DNA of 5,277 nucleotides, from contig JACZXM010000257.1 of assembly GCA_022571615.1 (NCBI GenBank), positions 1 to 5,277 of the forward strand, given 5' to 3'. Below, in pieces: positions 1 to 5,277 of the stretch (its first letter is position 1; the number at the start of each line of letters is the position of its first letter). A model generated the notes under the pieces. The model searched no databases, was not told where the DNA came from, and saw only the letters and a program-made list of their open reading frames with translations. This DNA is from Acidobacteriota bacterium. GTDB lineage: Bacteria > Acidobacteriota > UBA890 > WLXD01. Position numbers and translations under genes: made by a program.

Positions 1-3
1 CTC

Positions 4-2400
4 ATGGACCGTCTACTGCAGGACGTGCGCTACGGCCTGCGCTCGCTCGTCAGCAACCCGGGGGTCACTCTGGTCGTGACTCTCACGCTCGGCCTGGGGA
101 TCGGGGCCAACACGGCAATCTTCGCAGTGATCAACACCGTGCTCCTGCAACCGCTGCCGTTCGACGGTGCCGAACGCGTCTTCCAGGTGTACGAGACCAA
201 CCAGCAGCGGGGTATCGACGGGTCGAACGTCTCCTACCCGAATCTGGAGGACCTGATCACCCGCTCGGAGCAGATCGAGGCGGGCGGCGCGCTCAGTTTC
301 ACCAACGTCAACCTCGCGGCAGGGGACTACCCGGAGCGCGTGCGCGCCGCGCTGGTCTCGGGCGAGCTGTTCGACGTTCTCGGCATGACCACGCTCGCCG
401 GCCGACCTCTGGGCGTCGCCGATCAGGATCCGGGTGCCGAGTCGCGCGTGGTGGTCAGCGAGGGGTTCTGGCAACAGCGCCTCGGAGCCGACCCAGGCGC
501 CGTGGGCTCGCGCCTGCGGGTCAACGGCCGACCCCGCACGGTGGTCGGTGTTGTCAGTGAGCTGCCCCTGGCCGACGTCGAGGTCTTCCTGCCACTGCGG
601 CTGGATGAGTACGCGCACCGCACCAACCATTTCCTACAGGGTCTGGTTCGCGCCGCCCCTGGAGTGACACCGGAGCAGCTGCGGGCGTCAGCGACCGGCA
701 TCTCGGAGGGGCTCCGCAGCGAGTATCCCGAGGCCTATGAAGGATGGGGCTTCCGCCTCGTCGAGCTGCAGATGGCGCTGGTCGATGACGGCTGGGTCAT
801 CCTGGTCTTCCTGCTCGGTATCGTCGCCGTGGTCCTGTTGATCGCCTGCGCCAACGTGACCAACGTCTTGCTGGCGCGCGCTGCCGCGCGCTCCCGTGAG
901 ATCGCCGTACGCTCGGCGCTCGGCGCCGGACGGGCACGGATCTTTCGGCAGCTCCTCACCGAGAGTCTGATGCTGGCGATGTGCGGGGGGCTCGCCGGGC
1001 TGCTGTTCGGCTTCCTCGGCCTCGGCATCCTGCGGTCGAACCTGCCGGAAGACATTCCCCGTACCGACGAGGTCACGCTCGACCCCACCGTGCTGGCCTT
1101 CACGCTCGGCATTGCTCTGCTGACGGGCATCCTGTTCGGCCTGGCGCCGGCGCTGAGCGCCTCGCGATCACGGCTGAGCGAGACCCTGAAAGAGGGCGGC
1201 GCCCAGATGTCCACGGGCTGGGCCCGAGGCCGGCTGCGCAGCGGCCTGGTGATCGCCGAGGTCTGTGCCTCGGTCGCCCTGCTGATGGTCGCCGGTCTCC
1301 TGGTCCGCACCTTGCTCGATGTCACGGCCCGAGATCCGGGGTTTTCGGTCGAGAGAATGCTCGCCCTGCGGCTCGATCCGCCGGCACAGAAATACCCTGA
1401 GGCCGTTCTCGACGAGTTCACCCGGCGGCTCCAAGCAGATGTGTCTCGCGTGCCCGGCGTCGAGGCAGCGGCCCTGACGTCGCAGATCCCGCGCGCGTCC
1501 AGTCGCACCTACCGGGGCTTCAAGATCGAGGGTGCCCCAAGCCCGCCGGTCGAGCAGATCGACTACGCCAATTGGGTCAGCGTTACTCCCGGCTACTTCG
1601 AGACCCTGCGCATGAACCTGCTCGCCGGGCGCTTCTTCGACGCGCGCGACGGCGCTGATGCGGAGCCCACCATCATCCTGAACCGGTCGATGGCGCGGAC
1701 CCTGTTCGGGCAGCAGCCGGCGATCGGCCGCCGGGTGCACATCTTCACCGACGAGGAGCTCGCTCGGGAGGTTGTGGGAGTGATCGGCGATGTCGTCGAC
1801 CGGCCGTTCAACGAGAAGATCGATCCGCAGTTCTTCACGCCGCTGCCCCAGGCCTACAGCAACCGGCTGTCGCTGGTCGTGCGAACCGACTCCGAAGCCG
1901 CTACGGTGGTGTCAGCGGTTCGCGATCTGTTGCGCCGCATCGATCCGGACCTGCCGGTCTACGGGGTGCAGACCCTGCAGGAGGTCCTTGCCGGCTCGGT
2001 TGCCGGGCCGCGGGTCATCACGGCGATGGTCGGCGCGTTTGCCATGCTGGCGCTCGGTCTGTCGGTCCTGGGTCTGTACGGCGTGATCGCCTATGCCGTG
2101 ACCCGGCGCACGCGCGAGATCGGGATTCGCATCGCGCTCGGCGCAGATGCCGGCCAGGTCCGCCGCATGGTCGTCGGGGAGGGACTGCGACTGGCAGCCA
2201 TCGCCGCTCCGCTCGGCGTCGGCATTGCGCTCGTCTTCCTGCAGGTGATCAGCAGCCAGTTTCGGCGCATCGAGGTATTCGATCCGCTGACCGTGGCCGC
2301 GGTGGTCGGCCTTACGGTCGTGGCGGTGCTGGCAGCCAGCTACGTACCGGCACGGCGCGCCACGCGAGTCGATCCGCTGGTGGCGCTGCGCGCCGAGTAG
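4..2400 (+). CDS. MacB/FtsX-family ABC transporter permease, duplicated (ADOP type)
   Basis: Inner-membrane permease of the MacB/FtsX superfamily, probably part of an efflux or mechanotransmission-type ABC system; the substrate cannot be read from sequence. The 798 residues form two similar halves. Half one has a membrane helix at about 21-45, a MacB-like periplasmic domain at about 50-255, then helices near 263-283, 320-342 and 362-384. Half two has a helix at 413-435, a second periplasmic domain at about 445-665, and helices near 672-698, 728-749 and 760-782. Each half carries the cytoplasmic coupling motif, SREIAVRSALGAG at 297-309 and TREIGIRIALGAD at 703-715. The end, PARRATRVDPLVALR, is typical of the family. 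There is no Walker A motif or other ATPase signature, so the ATPase must be encoded elsewhere. The start MDRLLQDVRYGLRSL resembles usual ADOP N-termini, but only three bases precede it, so an upstream start and its ribosome site cannot be excluded. The family call is secure; the transported molecule is unknown. Confidence 0.93.
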   Translation: MDRLLQDVRYGLRSLVSNPGVTLVVTLTLGLGIGANTAIFAVINTVLLQPLPFDGAERVFQVYETNQQRGIDGSNVSYPNLEDLITRSEQIEAGGALSFTNVNLAAGDYPERVRAALVSGELFDVLGMTTLAGRPLGVADQDPGAESRVVVSEGFWQQRLGADPGAVGSRLRVNGRPRTVVGVVSELPLADVEVFLPLRLDEYAHRTNHFLQGLVRAAPGVTPEQLRASATGISEGLRSEYPEAYEGWGFRLVELQMALVDDGWVILVFLLGIVAVVLLIACANVTNVLLARAAARSREIAVRSALGAGRARIFRQLLTESLMLAMCGGLAGLLFGFLGLGILRSNLPEDIPRTDEVTLDPTVLAFTLGIALLTGILFGLAPALSASRSRLSETLKEGGAQMSTGWARGRLRSGLVIAEVCASVALLMVAGLLVRTLLDVTARDPGFSVERMLALRLDPPAQKYPEAVLDEFTRRLQADVSRVPGVEAAALTSQIPRASSRTYRGFKIEGAPSPPVEQIDYANWVSVTPGYFETLRMNLLAGRFFDARDGADAEPTIILNRSMARTLFGQQPAIGRRVHIFTDEELAREVVGVIGDVVDRPFNEKIDPQFFTPLPQAYSNRLSLVVRTDSEAATVVSAVRDLLRRIDPDLPVYGVQTLQEVLAGSVAGPRVITAMVGAFAMLALGLSVLGLYGVIAYAVTRRTREIGIRIALGADAGQVRRMVVGEGLRLAAIAAPLGVGIALVFLQVISSQFRRIEVFDPLTVAAVVGLTVVAVLAASYVPARRATRVDPLVALRAE

Positions 2401-2415
2401 CACGTGGGCGCGGAT

Positions 2416-2466
2416 CGCGACAGCGGCGCCACGGTCTGGCCCGCTGTGGGACAACTCGCTGTCGCG
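2416..2466. repeat. 10-bp perfect inverted repeat downstream of permease
   Basis: CGCGACAGCG at 2416-2425 is the exact reverse complement of CGCTGTCGCG at 2457-2466. The 31-nt loop holds a smaller CCAC/GTGG pairing (2429-2432 with 2446-2449), and G-U wobbles could extend the stem by one pair at each end. It begins 15 nt after the permease stop codon, so it could fold at the 3' end of that transcript. No T-run follows it, so it is not a standard intrinsic terminator. Each arm also contains one copy of the TGTCGCG motif, which makes a protein-binding site an alternative. Confidence 0.6.
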
Positions 2467-2468
2467 GA

Positions 2469-2486
2469 CCGGGGCCCCGGGGGCCC
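2469..2486. repeat. GC-only palindromic cluster
   Basis: CCGGGGCCCCGG at 2469-2480 is a perfect 12-bp palindrome. It overlaps a second symmetric element, GGGCCCC-G-GGGGCCC, at 2472-2486. RNA could form a short GGGCC/GGCCC hairpin with a 5-nt loop. Only two T residues follow (ACTTGAC), so a terminator role is weak. Part of the symmetry may simply reflect the high GC content. Confidence 0.4.
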
Positions 2487-2510
2487 GACTTGACCCGACG
2501 CCCTGACGGG

Positions 2511-2524
2511 GTGAGTCTCCTCAC
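2511..2524. repeat. Short inverted repeat GTGAG-TCTC-CTCAC
   Basis: A 5-bp perfect inverted repeat with a 4-nt spacer lies about 100 bp before the sigma factor start. It could be a small hairpin or half of an operator. At this length it may also be chance, so it is recorded only as a visible element. Confidence 0.25.
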
Positions 2525-2548
2525 AGTGGCTCGCCTCTTCTGCAGTGC

Positions 2549-2577
2549 GTGTTGATCGATCATGCGCAGCGCAACAC
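2549..2577. promoter_or_regulatory. Nested dyad, possible operator of the sigma factor operon
   Basis: GTGTTG at 2549-2554 is the exact reverse complement of CAACAC at 2572-2577, with a 17-bp spacer. The perfect 10-bp palindrome TGATCGATCA occupies 2553-2562, overlapping the left arm. This is the most AT-containing stretch of the gap and lies 44-72 bp before the chosen sigma start, a plausible distance for an operator or promoter element. The binding protein is unknown and the role is inferred from symmetry and position only. Confidence 0.35.
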
Positions 2578-2592
2578 AAACTCGCCGACACC

Positions 2593-2611
2593 TGTCGCGG
2601 GGTGTCGCGGG
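2593..2611 (+). repeat. Tandem 9-bp direct repeat TGTCGCGGG with 10-bp period
   Basis: TGTCGCGGG occurs at 2593-2601 and again at 2603-2611, a spacing of 10 bp, close to one DNA helical turn. The second copy ends 9 nt before the sigma factor ATG and touches its ribosome binding site. The shared heptamer TGTCGCG also occurs at 2460-2466 and inverted at 2416-2422. Same-face spacing next to a translation start would suit a regulator binding as a dimer or cooperatively, but that is inference. Confidence 0.5.
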
Positions 2612-2612
2612 C

Positions 2613-2616
2613 AGGA
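2613..2616 (+). promoter_or_regulatory. Ribosome binding site deciding the sigma factor start
   Basis: AGGA lies 4 nt before the ATG at 2621. The spacing is rather short, but the in-frame GTG at 2549 has no purine-rich site before it. This favours the ATG. Confidence 0.5.
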
Positions 2617-2620
2617 ACTG

Positions 2621-3154
2621 ATGAGCTCGATCCATGAACGCGTTGCCAAGGGCGATCGGGCGGCCATGCTCGAGAGCATCGATCGCTACGGAGCGCTGGT
2701 GTGGTCGATCATCAGCCGGCTGCTCAGCGATCGTGGGGCCGCGGCCGCCGCGCTCGAGGAAACGTTCCTGACCTTGTGGCGCAACGCCCATCGCTTCGAT
2801 CCTGGGCTATCGTCCGAGGAGGTGTTCGTCGCCGTTGTGGCGCGCCGTCGCGCCCTGGAGCGAATCGCCCATCCGCGGCCGCCGCGCCGCGAGCTCGACC
2901 TGATGGCGAACCCGTCGATCAGCGACGAATGCTGCCCGGAAGCGGCCATTGCGGCGGGAATCCTCGAAGCGATGGCTACAGAGCAGCGGCACGCGCTGAG
3001 CGCTGCGATCCTTACCGGCCGCGCCCCCGACGAGCTCGCTCCGGCCTTGAGCCAGGCGCCTGAGACAATCCGCGAGCTTGTCACCGAGACACTCGGCGTG
3101 GTTCGCGAAGGGCTGCTCTCACCCACCGGGTCATTGGACACGGGAGATACCTGA
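2621..3154 (+). CDS. Divergent ECF-type RNA polymerase sigma factor
   Basis: Likely group IV (ECF) sigma factor of 177 residues, a usual ECF length, acting in the cytoplasm with core RNA polymerase. Region 2 spans about 13-84: RYGALVWSIISRLLSDR (22-38), then EETFLTLWRNAHRFDP (46-61), which matches the common (Q)EVFLxLWRxAxRFDP signature, and VAVVARRRALERI (70-82). A variable linker follows (85-108). A region 4 remnant lies at about 112-166, where ILEAMATEQRHAL replaces the usual LPxxQRxAL. Region 4 is oddly divergent: its second helix reads ETIRELVTETLGVVRE (148-163) instead of the typical GTVKSRIRRGLRRLRE, losing most basic residues. The acidic AEDxxQE stretch of region 2 is also altered to AAAALEE. 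The ATG at 2621 was chosen because it has a ribosome site and begins at the usual distance before region 2; a GTG at 2549 would add 24 unconserved residues. The anti-sigma partner follows after 2 bp. The sigma-fold call is fairly sure; promoter specificity and full activity are uncertain. Confidence 0.8.
   Translation: MSSIHERVAKGDRAAMLESIDRYGALVWSIISRLLSDRGAAAAALEETFLTLWRNAHRFDPGLSSEEVFVAVVARRRALERIAHPRPPRRELDLMANPSISDECCPEAAIAAGILEAMATEQRHALSAAILTGRAPDELAPALSQAPETIRELVTETLGVVREGLLSPTGSLDTGDT
3142..3147 (+). promoter_or_regulatory. Ribosome binding site of the anti-sigma gene, inside the sigma gene
   Basis: GGGAGA lies 9 nt before the ATG at 3157, within the last codons of the sigma factor gene. 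With the TGA-GC-ATG junction at 3152-3159, it suggests translational coupling of the two proteins. Confidence 0.6.
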
Positions 3155-3156
3155 GC

Positions 3157-3825
3157 ATGGAAGCCAAGGCCCGTCTGCTGGATCTGCTGGTGGAGCGCGC
3201 GGTCGCCGGGCTGACGCCATCGGCACTGCTGGAGCTCGAAGGCCTGCTCGATGCCCATCCCGAATGGGCCAACGACAGCTTCGACATGGCGGCGGCCGCG
3301 GTGGACCTGGCGCTCTTGGATCCGCCCGCGCCGCTGCCGCGCGGGCTCCGCGGCCACTTGTCCTCGCTGGCCCTGTACTGCTCGCTACCGCACCTGGAGA
3401 CCGAAACCCCCTCCCCGGCCGACCCGATCCTGTCCGGCCACCGCGCCTCCTTCATGACCGAGGCACCCGACCTGCTGCACCTGCCGTGGTCGCCTGCCGA
3501 CGATCCCGCGATGGCCGAAGTCGAAGGCGATGTCGTATGGAGTGATCGACTACAGACGGGCTACGCGCTCCTCCGTGGACTGGAGCCCAACGATGCCGAC
3601 ACCACGCAGTATCAGCTCTGGATCCTGGATGCCGACCGCGAGGCTCACTACCCGGTCGACGCCGGTGTCTTCGACGCGGTGGCAAACGAGATCATCGTTG
3701 TTGTGCAGCCCAAGCTGCCGATCGGTCGCGCTGGTGGGTTCTTGGTCACACGCGAGCGCCCGGGAGGTGTTGTGGTCTCCGACCAGGACGGTCTTGTTGC
3801 GCGCGCGGTACCGCAGCAAGACTGA
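3157..3825 (+). CDS. RskA-like anti-sigma factor lacking a transmembrane segment
   Basis: Probable anti-sigma factor for the sigma factor encoded 2 bp upstream. The 222 residues divide into three parts. Residues 1-75 are helical, leucine/alanine-rich and acidic (RLLDLLVERAVAGLTPSALLELEGLL begins at 6), the position of the sigma-binding domain. Residues 76-103 are a polar, proline-rich linker. Residues 104-218 resemble the RskA C-terminal domain: GDVVWSDRLQTGYALLRGL (124-142), QYQLWILDADRE (151-162), YPVDAGVFDA (165-174), KLPIGRAGGFLVTRERPGGV (186-205) and VVSDQDG. In RskA proteins a membrane helix separates these domains. Here the longest apolar run in the linker region (LSSLALYCSL, 68-77) is too short to span a membrane, and no signal peptide is visible. 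The zinc motif HxxxCxxC is absent; the only cysteine is Cys75. The protein is therefore predicted to be cytoplasmic, which is odd for this architecture. The family call rests on remembered motifs; sigma binding is inferred from gene order. Confidence 0.75.
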   Translation: MEAKARLLDLLVERAVAGLTPSALLELEGLLDAHPEWANDSFDMAAAAVDLALLDPPAPLPRGLRGHLSSLALYCSLPHLETETPSPADPILSGHRASFMTEAPDLLHLPWSPADDPAMAEVEGDVVWSDRLQTGYALLRGLEPNDADTTQYQLWILDADREAHYPVDAGVFDAVANEIIVVVQPKLPIGRAGGFLVTRERPGGVVVSDQDGLVARAVPQQD

Positions 3826-3897
3826 CGGCGAGCGCCGTACGGAGCACCGGCAGTTGTTGTCCCACGTGCCAGACCCGCACACTACCACCACGGCCTG
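3826..3897. other. Convergent gap between anti-sigma gene and carB
   Basis: This is a 72-bp space between two converging genes. At its left edge ACGGCG-AG-CGCCGT (3825-3838) forms a 5-6 bp inverted repeat overlapping the last base of the anti-sigma stop codon, and CCGTACGG (3835-3842) is an 8-bp palindrome. Neither is followed by a T-run on either strand, so no intrinsic terminator can be called. Termination may be Rho-dependent, or the transcripts may overlap. Confidence 0.5.
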
Positions 3898-5277
3898 CTA
3901 TCGGACCCTCGGCACTCTTGCCAGGGCGTGGATCTCCTGCAGCGAGCGCACACCGATGGAGTCCAGTTGCAGGGCCCGAATCGCTCCCACTCCGGCGCGG
4001 GCACCAGCGGCCGTGGTGAAGTAGGGGATGCCACGCAACAGGGCGGCGCGGCGGATCACCACCGAATCGCGAACGATCCGAGGATCCTCCTCGACCGTGT
4101 TGATCACCAGGTTGACCTTGCCTGATTCGATCAGATCGACGGTGTTGGGAGAGCCCTCCCCGGCCTTGGGAACCACCGTAGCCTCGATGCCGAAGTCCTT
4201 CAGGTCGGCGGCGGTGCCGACGGTGGCGTAGACGGCGAAGCCGTTGTCGGCGAGCTCGCGGATCGCATCGCCGAGGCGTGGGCGGTGGCTCGGGCGCACG
4301 GTCACCAGCACCGCACCGGCCAGCGGCAAGCCCTGGCCGGCCTCAATCTGTGCTTTGGCGTAGGCACGGCCGAAGTCGGAGTCGATCCCCATCACCTCGC
4401 CGGTGCTTTTCATCTCGGGACCCAGCAGCACGTCGACGCCCGGGAACTTGAGGAACGGGAAGACCGGCTGCTTGACGGCCACCCGATGGATAGCCGGCCG
4501 GTGCGTGAACCCGACCTCCTGGAGACTCTTGCCCGCCATCACCAGCGCGCCGATCTTGGCCAACGGCACGCCGATTACCTTGGCCACGAAGGGCACGGTG
4601 CGCGAGGCGCGCGGGTTGACCTCGAGCACATACAGGTTGCCGGCCTGGATGCCGTACTGCACGTTCATTAGGCCGACAATCCCGAGCTCGAGCGCCAGCC
4701 GCTCGGTCGATTCCTCGATCTCGCGCACGGTCTCCGGCTGAAGCGAGAACGGGGGCATCGAGCAGGCGCTGTCGCCCGAGTGCACGCCGGCCTCCTCGAT
4801 GTGCTCCATGACCCCGGCGATCACCACCCGTTCGCCGTCACACACCGCATCGACATCGACCTCGATGCAGTCGGCCAGAAAGTGATCGATGAGCACTGGG
4901 TGCTCGGGCGAAGCCTGCACCGCGTGCATCATGTAGTGCTGGAGCGACTCGACGTTGTGGACAATCTGCATCGCCCGCCCGCCGAGCACGTACGAAGGAC
5001 GCACCAGCACCGGGTAGCCGATGCGCTCGGCCACCGCGGTGGCTTCTTGCTGGCTGCGGGCAATTCCGCTGGGCGGCCGCCTCAGCTGCAGCTTCTCGAG
5101 CAGCTCGTCGAAACGCTCGCGGTCCTCGGCACGATCGATCGCATCCGGGCTGGTTCCGAGAATCGGTACCCCGGCACGCTCCAGGGCCAGCGACAGCCTC
5201 AGCGGAGTCTGCCCGCCGAGTTGCACGATCACGCCGTCGGGCTGCTCGCGCTCGACGATCTCGAGCACGTCCTCTAA
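3898..5277 (-). CDS. carB: Carbamoyl-phosphate synthase large subunit, C-terminal part (5' end outside window)
   Basis: The large subunit of carbamoyl-phosphate synthase makes carbamoyl phosphate from bicarbonate, glutamine-derived ammonia and two ATP, feeding pyrimidine and arginine synthesis in the cytoplasm. Only the last 459 residues are present, out of about 1,070 in E. coli CarB. The frame is open to the window edge, reading LEDVLEIVERE, which matches the interior of the enzyme; the GTG at 5268 is therefore an internal valine codon, not a start. The second ATP-grasp (carbamate kinase) half shows GGQTPLRL (21-28 of the visible part), TSPDAIDRAEDRERF (42-56), YPVLVRPSYVLGGRAM (88-103), EVDVDAVCDG (139-148), MEHIEEAGVHSGDSACS (157-173) and the metal-binding segment LEVNPRASRTVPFV (218-231). 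FPGVDVLLGPEMKSTGEVMG (278-297) precedes the MGS-like allosteric domain (about 322-436), with VGTAADL, PKAGEGSPN and INTVEEDPR. These match the nucleotide-effector site of bacterial CarB, so control by UMP is likely. No frameshift or missing motif is seen. It converges on the anti-sigma gene with no shared regulation evident. Confidence 0.97.
   Translation of the reverse strand, partial: LEDVLEIVEREQPDGVIVQLGGQTPLRLSLALERAGVPILGTSPDAIDRAEDRERFDELLEKLQLRRPPSGIARSQQEATAVAERIGYPVLVRPSYVLGGRAMQIVHNVESLQHYMMHAVQASPEHPVLIDHFLADCIEVDVDAVCDGERVVIAGVMEHIEEAGVHSGDSACSMPPFSLQPETVREIEESTERLALELGIVGLMNVQYGIQAGNLYVLEVNPRASRTVPFVAKVIGVPLAKIGALVMAGKSLQEVGFTHRPAIHRVAVKQPVFPFLKFPGVDVLLGPEMKSTGEVMGIDSDFGRAYAKAQIEAGQGLPLAGAVLVTVRPSHRPRLGDAIRELADNGFAVYATVGTAADLKDFGIEATVVPKAGEGSPNTVDLIESGKVNLVINTVEEDPRIVRDSVVIRRAALLRGIPYFTTAAGARAGVGAIRALQLDSIGVRSLQEIHALARVPRVR

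Larger units (their letters stand above)
2401..2620. other. Dyad-rich intergenic region between permease and sigma factor genes
   Basis: This 220-bp gap has no convincing gene. It contains several symmetric elements and repeated TGTCGCG heptamers, listed separately. It should hold the 3' end of the permease transcript and the promoter of the sigma/anti-sigma operon, but no strong sigma-70 promoter stands out. The least bad candidates are TTGACC at 2490-2495, with no good -10 box, and TTGATC at 2552-2557, followed 17 bp later by CACAAA at 2575-2580. Confidence 0.7.

Noticed and set aside
13..630. Minus-strand open frame of 205 codons opposite the permease N-terminus
   Set aside because: Its translation is rich in Arg, His, Asp and Val with no family motif, and the opposite strand clearly encodes the permease.
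735..1508. Long open frame of 257 codons on the minus strand inside the permease gene
   Set aside because: It lies wholly opposite a well-supported permease. Its translation is arginine- and serine-rich with no recognisable domain, as expected from antisense frames in GC-rich DNA.
2490..2518. TTGACC at 2490-2495 as a sigma-70 promoter
   Set aside because: At a 17-bp spacing the -10 position reads GAGTCT, which does not resemble TATAAT. The -35 match alone is not enough.
2549..2620. N-terminal extension of the sigma factor from a GTG at 2549
   Set aside because: The extra 24 residues do not resemble sigma factor sequence, no ribosome site precedes the GTG, and the stretch carries the dyad and direct repeats expected of regulatory DNA. 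The ATG at 2621 has AGGA upstream.
2686..3357. Minus-strand open frame of 223 codons across the sigma/anti-sigma genes
   Set aside because: It crosses two recognisable plus-strand genes and is low-complexity Arg/Ser/Ala-rich, so it is a shadow frame.
3825..3838. ACGGCG-AG-CGCCGT hairpin as an intrinsic terminator for the anti-sigma gene
   Set aside because: The stem is only 5-6 bp with a very short loop, and no T-run follows on either strand.
4780..5277. Plus-strand open frame of 165 codons opposite carB
   Set aside because: It mirrors the codon pattern of carB in the antisense direction and its His/Leu/Asp-rich product has no motif. The CarB reading is beyond doubt.
1..5277. tRNA, rRNA, CRISPR array, insertion sequence or attachment site
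   Set aside because: I saw no regularly spaced repeats, transposase motifs, terminal inverted repeats or tRNA-like cloverleaf sequence. Nearly all of the window is coding, leaving only gaps of 220 and 72 bp.

Overview
This is a GC-rich bacterial chromosome segment, clearly above 60% G+C by eye, holding four genes and two short intergenic gaps. A duplicated MacB/FtsX permease of the ADOP type at the left edge, next to a divergent ECF sigma factor with an RskA-like partner, suggests Acidobacteriota or a similar GC-rich soil or sediment lineage. Four genes cannot fix the taxonomy, and I see nothing that points to a phage, plasmid or insertion sequence.

Layout. (1) 4-2400, plus strand: a complete or nearly complete 798-residue ABC transporter permease, with two MacB-like halves and no ATPase domain of its own. 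(2) 2401-2620: a 220-bp non-coding gap unusually rich in symmetric DNA. It holds a 10-bp inverted repeat, a 12-bp GC palindrome, a 10-bp palindrome (TGATCGATCA) inside a 6-bp dyad, and four copies of the heptamer TGTCGCG (one inverted) that I found nowhere else in the window. (3) 2621-3154 and 3157-3825, plus strand: a two-gene operon with a 2-bp gap, encoding a divergent ECF-type sigma factor and an RskA-like anti-sigma protein. (4) 3826-3897: a 72-bp convergent gap with no clear terminator. (5) 3898-5277, minus strand: the C-terminal 459 residues of carbamoyl-phosphate synthase large subunit (CarB), whose N-terminal part lies beyond the right edge.

How the genes relate. The sigma and anti-sigma genes form a regulatory pair that is probably translationally coupled and controlled from the dyad-rich gap. 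The permease is upstream on the same strand but 220 bp away, so joint transcription is unproven. CarB is an unrelated housekeeping pyrimidine/arginine biosynthesis gene that meets the regulatory operon tail to tail.

The most unusual content is the regulatory pair. The sigma factor has lost most basic residues of the expected region 4 recognition helix. Its partner has the C-terminal RskA-type domain but no transmembrane segment and no zinc-binding HxxxCxxC motif, so it cannot work as an ordinary membrane-spanning anti-sigma factor. I see no clearly new multi-gene system.
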